Origin: Zymoseptoria tritici IPO323
Lineage: Eukaryota > Ascomycota > Dothideomycetes > Mycosphaerellales > Mycosphaerellaceae
Reading direction: 5' to 3'
Assembly: GCF_000219625.1 (NCBI RefSeq)
Contig: NC_018218.1
Span: 4,526,001 to 4,590,000 of the forward strand
Length of the DNA: 64,000 nucleotides
In this document: positions 55,436-64,000 of the stretch, in pieces
Position numbering within the stretch: the first letter of the stretch is position 1
Layout: each line of letters opens with the position of its first letter
The notes under the pieces: model-generated
What the model was told of the DNA's origin: nothing
Seen by the model: only the letters and a program-made list of their open reading frames with translations
The model's database searches: none
Translations under genes and position numbers: made by a program

Positions 55436-58400
55436 ATGCCGTGGAAGCCATTGCCTTCAGTGGCCTTTGCGATATGCACATTTCCATTCCGCGCGACCGA
55501 ACACGACGATCTACCACTGCAAATCGGCGACCACATCTACATCATCGAGCAGGGCGGCAGCACGAACGAATGGTATCGCGGATACTTGGTTGCGCCGCCG
55601 TCTCTCCTCGCCGGACTGACGAGCGATCGCGGACAACAGCTGGAGCATCGAGTGTTTTCAGGCATATTTCCGAGGAACTGCGTGGAGGTGAGGGAGTACT
55701 TGGGGGACACCAAGCACAGTTTGTTGGAGGGCAATGGCGAAGATGCGGAAGCTGAAGAGGAAGGAGACGATGTTGCGTCGAGGCGAAAGAGCCAGGCTTC
55801 ATATGCTCGGAGAATGAGCAAAAGGATGAGCATGAAGAAGAGCTCACGGAGTCTGCGGAGGACAAAGTCGTTCATCGCTCAGGAGGACCCATTGCCGAGA
55901 GATCCCAATACACCCAAGCCACTCGCACCAGTGCCTTTACTCCGAGTCGGCGACGAGACTGGAGTCTCAGCAGAAGAGCCATTGGTAGACGAGATTGCTT
56001 CATGTCTGCGGGAATGGCACGATGCACGATTACACGAGATGCTGCTCGGGCGAGGCTACACTCAACTGGCAAAGGTGCAGGAGCTCATTCGGCGGGTGGA
56101 CAATGCCAGGAGTCAGCTGATGCATGAGGTGTTGACATTGAAAGAGCTAGAAGAACTGCGCGAGGACACTGTGTGGGATCTGGTCGCAGGCAACAAACTG
56201 TTCAACGACGAAGTGATTGTTCGCAGTCCCACCGAAAGAGGTCGAATTTTGACGGCCGAGGATTCTGTTCTTGAGATGACCAAGCTACAGGCCAATATGA
56301 GCATACTGAACCGGCCGCCAAAGTTGGCCGTGGAGAAGCATGTTTTACACCACGTATTGGTCGACGTGCGCAACTTTGTATGCGACTCGGATATTCCTGC
56401 ATCGCTCCACATCGGCCTGTATTCGAAAGCACCAGGCGAGAAGCCTGTTCCGGTCAGCGAAAGCTATGCGATTGCGGTTCCTCTACCACCCACAGCCCCC
56501 GAGACACCCGAAGAGCAGACGAAGACACTGTTCGTGAATCTCAATCAATCCGACGTCGGGATGGTGGCCGACTCGAAGTCACTCTACGTTGTCTTCAAAC
56601 TCCTGCGAGACGAACCAGTTCGGTCTCTGATTCATGGCCAAGGACTTGTACACAACCAACCCAACCATCATCAACACAGGCCTTCGTTACTGAGCAACGT
56701 TTCGGCCGATAGGCTGGGTAGTCTCACGAAAGCAGGGAGACGCAGCATGTTCGGTAGCCAGCGGAGGAATGGTCCTATTCGTACGACTTCTGAAGGTGTG
56801 ATGCGACCTGTCACGGCACAATCGCAATACTCTGACATGGACCGATCATCAAATCACTCTTCTGAAACACCTCCCTCTCGAGATCTCAAGATGGTGAGGC
56901 GAATGGCGGGCGTCGGTGTGATTGACATATCAAAGCTGGCGCAGGAGAAATCATCTCTCGAGTCCGACGTTTCATTCTACGCACCCTCGTCGACAGGCGA
57001 CATTGGCGAGGAAACCTCGGATTGGAATGAGATCATCCGTGAGCTTGGCGGCAACCCTCAAGGTGGCTTCACGCAGGTCCCGCTGATGAAGCGCTTCGAT
57101 GTGTTCGTTCAAACATTTGCATCGGCAGATCTCAACAAGCTTGTCCGTGATGAGCCGACACTGCTACACGAGATTTCCATGACGCCCAAGCTTGGATTCT
57201 CCGGGGTGCCCACCGAGAAGCGAAGCGACATCTACTTGACCTTGACTGAGCCGCGGATTCCTCGAGGCGCCACACTAGCTCATTCGAGGTATGGCGCGGT
57301 AGCGCTCAGCCAGCGAACGCAGACGAGTCTTTCAAACTTGCAGCTTACTCTCGAAGTTCGAAAAGCAAATGGCGAGCGCATCGACGAGTGTATATACACC
57401 TCGGCGAACCATCCCGGCCATACAGCTTGGCGGACCACCGGCCTTGAACGTGGCGAGGGCTGGCACCAGACCATCAGACTTGCGATTCCAGCGGAAGATG
57501 TCCCCGGCAGTCATGTGGTGATGAGCATCGCTGACTCGCCAAACTTTCCATTTGCGCTATCATGGGTGCCTCTCTGGGAGTTTGATGCATTTGTGCGGGA
57601 TGGTGACCATCAAGTCGCACTGTATGTGTATGACGAGTATTCTTCCAGCATCATTGGAGGAAAGGGTGCCTACCTAGCTTTGCCGCCCTGGCATTCCAAG
57701 CAGGATCCGGATCAGGTGAATGCGGCTGTTGTTTCGCTGCGCACTTATTTGTGCAGCACGGAGTACTCGCAGGATCCAACATTGCTAGGCGTCTTGCAGT
57801 GGCGCAACTATCACGGAGAGAAACTGCTCGAGCTTCTCCAAAGATTTGCATTTGTTCCAGAGATTGAGATTGTGAAGATGCTTGGAGACGTGTTTGGAGC
57901 ATTGTTCGAGATCCTCCAGGAGTACGAGTCCGACGAGCGATACGCCGACGTGATCTTCTACGATTTCGTTGTGGTGTTGAGCATCGCCCGCGACAAGAGA
58001 TTCGAGCTAGGCAGTATCATCGAGGAATATGCGACGACTCGGCACGAGTGGCCACAAGCAAGCCAGGTCCTCGTCAGGGCCTACCACCGATTGGTAGCTA
58101 ACCCAATGGATTCGGACGCGTCGCGCAAGCTGAGAACGACATTCAAAGTGGGCGACCAAATTCTTAAGCTCATTGTCGAGACGACTCGGCGACTCACCGA
58201 AACCAACGACGAGCAGGAGATGAATGGTAGCCTTCACGATCACCAGTCGGATCTCAGAGACGAATTGCAAAGGTTCTTCGTGGCAGTGATGGCCCTCATG
58301 CGCAATCCTATGCCCATCTTGCTCGGCACGCAAACGTTGCTCGTGCGGAATTTTCACTCCTGGCTGCCAGAGCTGGCACCAGTCATGACACCAGCGGAGA

Positions 58401-61363
58401 TCCTGGAGCATGCATCCGATTTGCTCGCGTCGTGCGCCCAGGCGAAGGGTAAAATGATTCTCTATCGGTTGATACTCATCGGCCACTACACTCAGCTTGA
58501 TGTGTTCAAGACGCCTGAAACCCAGACGACGCTCTTGGCCAACACCTTTCAATGGTTGGAGCCCTACTGGGGCCAACCTCAGGTAGTCAATGAACAATGG
58601 CGGAGCCAAGTCCGTCTGTGCTGCTCAGTTGTCGCAGCTCAGATGGAGGAATTTAATGGAGAGAGCTGCCATTATGTGCCGAAACTCGCAGAGTCTTTCC
58701 TCGCCCTGCAGCAGGTGCCTCGCCAGCCAAAGCATGGGTTTAGCATGCTATTTCCAACCACGTTCCCATTCCCCTACAGGCCGACTACGCAGCCGATCGA
58801 AGTGGACGAGGCCATGCTGGAAGTCTCTGCGCTGCTCGCAGCATCTTTGGCTACCGAGAAGAAACTTTCTTTCGACTCAAACCAGGTCGACATCACTGGC
58901 GTGTTACTGCAAGCGCTCAAAGTCAGCCAGAGCGTGCTTGCCTGCGAGGCTTTTCCCCGAAGCTGGTTGAGTTTGCTGGTCAGCCACCATCGACGCGGCG
59001 TCACTGCATTGGAGCGCATCTCGGAAATATTGATCGAGACTTTGCCGGATCTCCACGCTCAGGGAAACACGGATGCTTTCGACTTTGACACGGTCGTGTG
59101 GCGAGCATTCTTCGACACGCTCTTTACGGCTTTGAGTAGCCCAGCACTCGCGATGGAGAGTTTTCCTGAGCAGAAGCGGAGAGCAATATGGAAGATCGCA
59201 GGGGATGTTCGTGAAGCTGGTGCGAACGTGCTTCGACGCAGCTGGGAAGCCATTGGGTGGGAGACTGATGCAGACACGAAGGACCTCCATGGGTTTAAAA
59301 AATTGGGAGGGTACCAGGTGCAGTTTGTTCCGGAACTTGTCGCACCTATTGTTGAGCTCTGCCTGAGCGTCCACGGTAGCCTGCGAGCGGTAGCGATTGA
59401 AGTGCTGAGATCCATGATCATCAGTGCATGGCAGATCGACGAGGACTTGTCCACCATTCAAACGGCGATGATCGATTGTTTGGACAAGCTCTGCAGGACA
59501 AAGAGCGTGACGGAAAGTGTGCTGCAGAAAACGTTTGTCCCGGAGATGCTGGATCTGTTTCGACCTTTGCAGCAGACACCCGAAGAGCCGCTGTACAGTG
59601 CTGTCGAAGAAATGTTTGGCAAAATCGACGACTTACTGGCAATGCTGGCAAATGTCCATCGTGGTGGCGTTGTCAACGATGCGACTCGACTTGTCGACAC
59701 TCTGCATCTGATGCAATTCCTCCGCGAAGCCAACTCGGAAGACGCATACACTCGGTACGTGCACCAGCTGGCTGGGTTGCAGGTCTCAACGGGAAATATC
59801 ACCGAAGCTGGACTGGCGCTGAAGATGCATGCGGATCGCTATGCTTGGAATCCTTCTCTGCCTCTTCCAGAGCTCGAAGACCCGCAGTTCCCAGCGCAGA
59901 CGGCGTTTGAGCGGAAAGAATCTCTTTACTTCCAGATGTGTCAGCACTTTGAGAAGGGTCGAGCATGGAAGCAAGCATTGGCGGCCTATCGCGAGCTTGC
60001 TGATCAATACGAGCATAACACCTTCGACTTTTCCAAGCTGGCCAGGGCACAGCGTGCCATTGCTGGGGTGCACGAGAAGATCTCCCGAGGCGATCGTGGT
60101 GTTCCGCGATACTTCCGCGTTGTGTACCGCGGCCTGGGCTTCCCCACAAGCATGCGCGACAAGCAGTTCATCTTCGAAGGTATTGAGAATGACAGACTGG
60201 CCATGTTCTCGGACCGCATGCAATCGCTCCACCCGGGTGCCCAGATTCTTCGTGCTGGTATGGATCCTGGTGTCGAAGGCCAATACCTGAAGATCTTTGC
60301 TGTCAGCCCTAACAAGGATCTCGAGCATACGATCTACCAACGGACCAAGGTCTCGCAGGCGGTGAGGGAGTATAATCTTATATCCAACCCGCAACGTTTC
60401 GCTACGACTTCGAGACAGCCTGCAATTGACATTCCAATCACGGAGCAGATTGTGGAGAAGACTGTTTACACTACTGCGGAGGAGTTCCCCACCATTCTGC
60501 GCAGAAGCGAGGTCATTAACATTGAGTCCGTCACATTGCTGCCCATCGAAGCTGCGGTTGAGCGCACGACCAGGAAGACTCAGGAGCTACTGGCCGCTGA
60601 AAAGCGCATCAGCAACGGCATCGACGACGAGACCAGCGCCATGATTCGTCTCACGGAGGACCTCCAATCATCCGTCGACCCCGACTCGGAATCAAGCGTC
60701 GCTCGCTACCGCGGCCTTCTGCCGGCTTCGGAACTGCTCGACAACGTCTCGGGCTCCGTCGACCCTTCGATATATGCGAAAGAAATAGACGCTCAAGAGG
60801 ACTCCATGCAGACCGCGCTCAGAGTCGCTCTGCTCGACCATGCACTTGCCATTCGCCGTTGTCTCGGCCTGTACAAGACTGCCGACTACCAACCCATCCG
60901 AGCTGAGCTGGTGCCACGCTTTGAAGCGACCTTCCTGAACGAGCTGACTACGCTCTTCCCATTCCGATCCAATCTCGTAGACGACGTCTCGGCCCGCTCG
61001 TCCATTGAGAACGCCGCACGACCCGACATCGCCATTCATCAGCCAGACACGAATGGAGGCGCGCCACAACCCGAAGCACAGGAGACGAGCCGGAGGCCTA
61101 GCCGCCGCATGTCCTTCAATCTGTTCAAGCGTGGTTCGTCTCGACAAGGTCGCGACTCGGTAGCGGACGGCGAGGGCGTGAACGGCGATGGCCGCGGATC
61201 TTCCCGAACGGGGAGTCGCACCCGTGGCAGGGACAGGAGCTCGAGCCGGCTGAGCGTGTTTCGCAGTACGTCGGATCAGGATGGAGAGAAGGGTGCGCTG
61301 GGGACGCTGAAGGAGAGATTGAGTTTTCTTCAAAATAGGGGAGGAGCGCAGCAGGCTGTTTAA
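55436..61363 (+). CDS. DOCK-family guanine nucleotide exchange factor (Dck1-like)
   Basis: Large GEF for Rac/Rho-type GTPases, acting with an ELMO partner in polarity and stress signalling in fungi. 1975 aa in a single uninterrupted frame of 5.9 kb. N-terminal SH3-like domain (about residues 8-90: LPLQIGDHIYIIEQGG, EWYRGYLVAP, GIFPRNCVEVREY). A basic Ser/Arg-rich linker follows. The DHR-1 (C2-like) region is at about 595-740 (RSDIYLTLTEPRIPRGATLA, FEFD-like PLWEFDAFVRDGDHQVALYV). Then comes a long helical middle and DHR-2 at about 1435-1840 (YFRVVYRGLGFPTSMRDKQF, LKIFAVSPNKDLEHTIYQRT, MQTALRVALLDHALAIRRCL). The C-terminal 120 residues are Arg/Ser-rich and probably disordered. The Met at 55436 starts the SH3 fold directly. 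Confidence 0.9.
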   Translation: MPWKPLPSVAFAICTFPFRATEHDDLPLQIGDHIYIIEQGGSTNEWYRGYLVAPPSLLAGLTSDRGQQLEHRVFSGIFPRNCVEVREYLGDTKHSLLEGNGEDAEAEEEGDDVASRRKSQASYARRMSKRMSMKKSSRSLRRTKSFIAQEDPLPRDPNTPKPLAPVPLLRVGDETGVSAEEPLVDEIASCLREWHDARLHEMLLGRGYTQLAKVQELIRRVDNARSQLMHEVLTLKELEELREDTVWDLVAGNKLFNDEVIVRSPTERGRILTAEDSVLEMTKLQANMSILNRPPKLAVEKHVLHHVLVDVRNFVCDSDIPASLHIGLYSKAPGEKPVPVSESYAIAVPLPPTAPETPEEQTKTLFVNLNQSDVGMVADSKSLYVVFKLLRDEPVRSLIHGQGLVHNQPNHHQHRPSLLSNVSADRLGSLTKAGRRSMFGSQRRNGPIRTTSEGVMRPVTAQSQYSDMDRSSNHSSETPPSRDLKMVRRMAGVGVIDISKLAQEKSSLESDVSFYAPSSTGDIGEETSDWNEIIRELGGNPQGGFTQVPLMKRFDVFVQTFASADLNKLVRDEPTLLHEISMTPKLGFSGVPTEKRSDIYLTLTEPRIPRGATLAHSRYGAVALSQRTQTSLSNLQLTLEVRKANGERIDECIYTSANHPGHTAWRTTGLERGEGWHQTIRLAIPAEDVPGSHVVMSIADSPNFPFALSWVPLWEFDAFVRDGDHQVALYVYDEYSSSIIGGKGAYLALPPWHSKQDPDQVNAAVVSLRTYLCSTEYSQDPTLLGVLQWRNYHGEKLLELLQRFAFVPEIEIVKMLGDVFGALFEILQEYESDERYADVIFYDFVVVLSIARDKRFELGSIIEEYATTRHEWPQASQVLVRAYHRLVANPMDSDASRKLRTTFKVGDQILKLIVETTRRLTETNDEQEMNGSLHDHQSDLRDELQRFFVAVMALMRNPMPILLGTQTLLVRNFHSWLPELAPVMTPAEILEHASDLLASCAQAKGKMILYRLILIGHYTQLDVFKTPETQTTLLANTFQWLEPYWGQPQVVNEQWRSQVRLCCSVVAAQMEEFNGESCHYVPKLAESFLALQQVPRQPKHGFSMLFPTTFPFPYRPTTQPIEVDEAMLEVSALLAASLATEKKLSFDSNQVDITGVLLQALKVSQSVLACEAFPRSWLSLLVSHHRRGVTALERISEILIETLPDLHAQGNTDAFDFDTVVWRAFFDTLFTALSSPALAMESFPEQKRRAIWKIAGDVREAGANVLRRSWEAIGWETDADTKDLHGFKKLGGYQVQFVPELVAPIVELCLSVHGSLRAVAIEVLRSMIISAWQIDEDLSTIQTAMIDCLDKLCRTKSVTESVLQKTFVPEMLDLFRPLQQTPEEPLYSAVEEMFGKIDDLLAMLANVHRGGVVNDATRLVDTLHLMQFLREANSEDAYTRYVHQLAGLQVSTGNITEAGLALKMHADRYAWNPSLPLPELEDPQFPAQTAFERKESLYFQMCQHFEKGRAWKQALAAYRELADQYEHNTFDFSKLARAQRAIAGVHEKISRGDRGVPRYFRVVYRGLGFPTSMRDKQFIFEGIENDRLAMFSDRMQSLHPGAQILRAGMDPGVEGQYLKIFAVSPNKDLEHTIYQRTKVSQAVREYNLISNPQRFATTSRQPAIDIPITEQIVEKTVYTTAEEFPTILRRSEVINIESVTLLPIEAAVERTTRKTQELLAAEKRISNGIDDETSAMIRLTEDLQSSVDPDSESSVARYRGLLPASELLDNVSGSVDPSIYAKEIDAQEDSMQTALRVALLDHALAIRRCLGLYKTADYQPIRAELVPRFEATFLNELTTLFPFRSNLVDDVSARSSIENAARPDIAIHQPDTNGGAPQPEAQETSRRPSRRMSFNLFKRGSSRQGRDSVADGEGVNGDGRGSSRTGSRTRGRDRSSSRLSVFRSTSDQDGEKGALGTLKERLSFLQNRGGAQQAV

Positions 61364-61852
61364 GGAGCATGATCTGGTCGGGTTGAGACTAATGAAAGAT
61401 GTGATGATGTTAGGAAAGAGGATGTACGATGTAGCGATACCCCATCTTCAGCGTGTGGTTTGTACAACTTCTGTGTACGATTTACGATCTGATGTGTACC
61501 CTACCCTTTGTTTCAGATTCGCCTCAGCAGATGATCTTGACATACTATGTGACGGGCGATGTAGCAGGGAACGCATGCTATACACTGTTGCACTGTGACA
61601 AAGCATCTTGGTTGTACGGTACAAACCTGGAAGAGGGGTCCAAAGCGATCCGCGTGTGTGGTGGTGATTGGCTCCACCGAGCAATCGGGCCCTTCATGTG
61701 ACGACGATCGGGGTCGCAACTTGCAACCTTGAAGTCAGCTTCACCTCCGGCTGGGCTGTTAGGCTTCCTTCTTTCTGGCCTGGCCTCAGTCTTATAACTC
61801 CTGCAACGGATCCTCTCGAACGGAACTACCAGAATCCTGAGAACACAGAATC
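61364..61852. other. Intergenic, nothing recognised
   Basis: 3' flank of the DOCK gene and promoter of the S1P lyase gene; no gene or repeat seen. Confidence 0.5.
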
Positions 61853-63562
61853 ATGGCCGGCTCACTGTCACTGCTGCGGAAGCAGAACGTTCGCAGCACT
61901 CCCCAGCAGATCATCCTCAATCAAGGCCTCGACGTCTTCCGCAATGTATTACTGGTCCTCTTCGTCCTTCGACTTGTACGGAAGTCAGTAAACCAACTCC
62001 GTGGATACGGACTGCTGGTATCGATCCAGCAATTATACAGCGAAGTCTACCGACGATGCTATTCGCTCTTCCTACGCCTACCCTTTGTTCAGAGCAAGGT
62101 CCGAGCCGATGTCGACAAAGCGATCACAGAGTTAGAAGGAAAGCTTGTGCCGTCAGGGCCAGGAATCACAAATTACCTCTCATTACCTGTTACGGGATGG
62201 TCGGCAGATCAAGTACGCGCGGAGCTGGAAAAGCTGGGAGATATGGAACATACGAGATGGGAAGATGGGCGAGTCAGCGGAGCGGTCTACCACGGTGGCA
62301 GTGAACTCGCAGACCTGCAGAGTGAGGCATTCAAGCGCTTTGGAGTGAGCAATCCGATCCACCCTGATGTGTTTCCGGGAGTGCGAAAGATGGAGGCGGA
62401 GGTTGTGGCTATGACACTGGCGTTATTCAATGCTCCTCAGACGGGTGCCGGAGTCACGACAAGTGGTGGATCGGAGAGTATCCTGATGGCTGTGCTGGGT
62501 GCAAGGGAAAAGGCATACAAGGAGCGTGGTGTTACGGAGCCAGAGATGATCTTGCCAAACACCGCGCATACTGCCTTCCGAAAAGCAGGCGACTACTTCA
62601 AGATCAAGATGCACTTTGTGCCTTGTCCAGAGCCGAGCTACAAGGTCCACATCCCCTCCGTGGCCCGTCTGATCAACTCGAACACTGTCCTTCTCGTTGG
62701 CTCCGCGCCTAATTTTCCTCATGGAATTGTCGACGACATCTCCGCTCTCTCCCGGCTGGCAGTAAAACGCAAGCTTCCTCTGCATGTCGACTGCTGTCTC
62801 GGCTCATACGTGATCGCATTCCTCTCCAAAGCCGGCTTTCCGTCTCCCGAATTCGACTTCCGCGTTCCTGGCGTCACATCAATAAGCGTCGACACTCACA
62901 AATACGGCTTCGCACCAAAAGGCAACAGCGTGGTACTCTATCGTACAGCAGAACTGCGGAAGTACCAGTACTACGTGTCCGAGACATGGCCTGGTGGTGT
63001 CTATGCTTCTCCTAACATGGCCGGTTCGCGACCTGGCGCTCTCATCGCAGGATGCTGGGCGTCACTCATGCGCATCGGCGAGGATGGATATGTGGACACT
63101 TGTCTCAAAATCGTCAGTACAGCGAAGCAAATCGAGGAGGCCATTCGAACGTCGGACAGACTACGACAAAGCATCGTCGTGATTGGAAAGCCAATGGTCT
63201 CCGTCGTCGCCTTCCGTGCTTTGCGCAATTTGAAGACGCCGGAGCGGAGAGTCGACATTTATGACATTGCTGATGGCATGTCGAATAAAGGCTGGCATCT
63301 CAATGCTCTGCAGGACCCCGCTGCTATTCACATCGCTGTCACTATGCCCATTACGCATTCTGTCGATGATATGATCAAAGATCTGGAGGATGTGGTCGAT
63401 GACTGCAAGGGCAAAGCGTCGGATAAGAAGGGTGGCGCCGCGGCGTTGTATGGCGTGGCAGGTAGTATACCCGACAAGAGCATAGTGAGAGATCTGGCTG
63501 TGGGATTCCTTGATACTTTGACTGCAACAGGGGCCGGGAAGCGTGGTCTTGCATCAGCTTAG
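61853..63562 (+). CDS. dpl1: Sphingosine-1-phosphate lyase
   Basis: ER-membrane PLP enzyme splitting long-chain base phosphates into a fatty aldehyde and phosphoethanolamine, the exit step of sphingolipid breakdown. Single exon, 569 aa, normal length. An N-terminal membrane anchor (NVLLVLFVLRLV) precedes the cytosolic fold. Family blocks: GRVSGAVYHGGSELADLQSE, NPIHPDVFPGVRKMEAEVV, TTSGGSESILMAVLGAREKA, LPNTAHTAFRKAGDYF, LPLHVDCCLGSYVIAF. The PLP-binding Lys350 lies in SVDTHKYGFAPKGNSV; then VYASPNMAGSRPGALIAGCW. The C-terminus is Ala/Gly-rich. The start is the first Met of the frame and is placed directly before the anchor. Confidence 0.95.
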   Translation: MAGSLSLLRKQNVRSTPQQIILNQGLDVFRNVLLVLFVLRLVRKSVNQLRGYGLLVSIQQLYSEVYRRCYSLFLRLPFVQSKVRADVDKAITELEGKLVPSGPGITNYLSLPVTGWSADQVRAELEKLGDMEHTRWEDGRVSGAVYHGGSELADLQSEAFKRFGVSNPIHPDVFPGVRKMEAEVVAMTLALFNAPQTGAGVTTSGGSESILMAVLGAREKAYKERGVTEPEMILPNTAHTAFRKAGDYFKIKMHFVPCPEPSYKVHIPSVARLINSNTVLLVGSAPNFPHGIVDDISALSRLAVKRKLPLHVDCCLGSYVIAFLSKAGFPSPEFDFRVPGVTSISVDTHKYGFAPKGNSVVLYRTAELRKYQYYVSETWPGGVYASPNMAGSRPGALIAGCWASLMRIGEDGYVDTCLKIVSTAKQIEEAIRTSDRLRQSIVVIGKPMVSVVAFRALRNLKTPERRVDIYDIADGMSNKGWHLNALQDPAAIHIAVTMPITHSVDDMIKDLEDVVDDCKGKASDKKGGAAALYGVAGSIPDKSIVRDLAVGFLDTLTATGAGKRGLASA

Positions 63563-63926
63563 TTAGTTTACGACCACAGATTGTACCATGTATGATCAAC
63601 CGAAATCGAGCGATGCGAAGCTTGCAAAGTCGACTGTCGGCTCAGCAGATCGCCAGGTCACCGATATCACCATATACGCCGACATCATCAAGAGAAGCTC
63701 GAAGAACTGAGTCGAATGCCTGAAACACCGGCAGTCATCCCGGCTCAATGAACTTGTGAGTTCCAAAAGAACATACGTGTTGCTGCAATACATAGGAGAT
63801 AGAATGTGTTCTCCAACGTCCTCGTCCTGATAGCTCATCGGATGACCACGTTCTAATCCACATCTCCCTTGGTTCCTTTGTACACCACGCCTCCTCGCTC
63901 ATCATCTCCTCATCTCTTCCGTCCGT
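63563..63926. other. Intergenic between convergent genes
   Basis: 3' flanks of the S1P lyase gene and of the partial gene at the right edge; an 80 aa frame (63596-63838 minus) has no recognisable content. Confidence 0.45.
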
Positions 63927-64000
63927 CTAGTGGTCGGCCTGCTTGCCTTGTCGGGTAAGGCGAAGGGTCTTGTCCGTGACCAGCTTGCGACCCAGACTAT
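63927..64000 (-). CDS. C-terminal end of a minus-strand gene, cut by the window edge
   Basis: From the right edge the minus strand reads SLGRKLVTDKTLRLTRQGKQ and then ADH before a TAG at 63927-63929. The Lys/Arg-rich, well-ordered sequence in an open frame up to the edge suggests a real 3' end, but 23 codons do not identify a family. It could be a chance frame. Confidence 0.4.
   Translation of the reverse strand, partial: SLGRKLVTDKTLRLTRQGKQADH

Noticed and set aside
29048..63562. A lipid-mediator gene cluster (PAP2, Tsc13, Ppo, S1P lyase)
   Set aside because: The genes are spread over 34 kb, face different directions and are separated by housekeeping genes such as arg8 and rpb3; nothing suggests joint control.
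1..64000. CRISPR arrays, bacterial operons or prophage
   Set aside because: The window is eukaryotic, with spliced genes; no regularly spaced short identical repeats were found.

Overview
The window is nuclear DNA of a filamentous ascomycete (Pezizomycotina). The evidence is gene-dense, GC-moderate sequence with many short (about 45-80 bp) GT-AG introns and CTAAC-type branch points. There is also a fungus-typical gene set: sedolisin, Ppo-type fatty-acid oxygenase, PLAC8 protein, ACS-family MFS transporter, fungal GH2 beta-mannosidase. Two transposon blocks carry CpA-to-TpA decay of the kind made by repeat-induced point mutation (RIP). A Dothideomycete is my guess, not something the sequence proves.

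Layout. 1-5960 is a dead transposon block: a minus-strand Ty3/Gypsy element running off the left edge, inserted through its LTR into a minus-strand Tad1-like LINE. 7155-9344 is a secreted sedolisin. 9525-10645 is a serine/threonine dehydratase, whose start lies only about 210 bp from a second, nested transposon block (10858-14955), in which a 3.4 kb PIF/Harbinger element (transposase plus Myb-like gene, both broken) sits inside a smaller element with its own 67 bp inverted repeats. 14956-17662 has no gene I can support. Then come a C2H2 zinc-finger gene (17663-18289), a PLAC8 gene (19681-20252), an alpha/beta-hydrolase pseudogene (20640-21456) and a GPI-type AA12-like quinoprotein (22059-23632).

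24063-27429 is a tandem array of four small paralogous minus-strand genes. All have an intron directly after codon 2 and related promoters with a GCACGTGAAA box. This is the least explained coding locus here. Then follow a PAP2 phosphatase (29048-30220), a degenerate tandem-repeat field (about 30500-31640), an unknown gene with the same 5' gene start (32085-32889), and three copies of a 0.42 kb repeat (33241-34500). Acetylornithine aminotransferase (34685-36187) comes next, then a 2.5 kb gene-poor gap.

The right half is mostly core genes: an ACS-family MFS transporter, enoyl-CoA reductase Tsc13, a Ppo oxygenase, the RNA polymerase II subunit Rpb3, beta-mannosidase, a GT64-like glycosyltransferase, a single-exon DOCK-family GEF of 1975 aa, sphingosine-1-phosphate lyase, and the last codons of another minus-strand gene. 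Several of these act in lipid metabolism (PAP2, Tsc13, Ppo, S1P lyase), but they are interspersed with unrelated housekeeping genes and I do not see a biosynthetic cluster. All exon boundaries were inferred by eye from splice motifs and reading frame.
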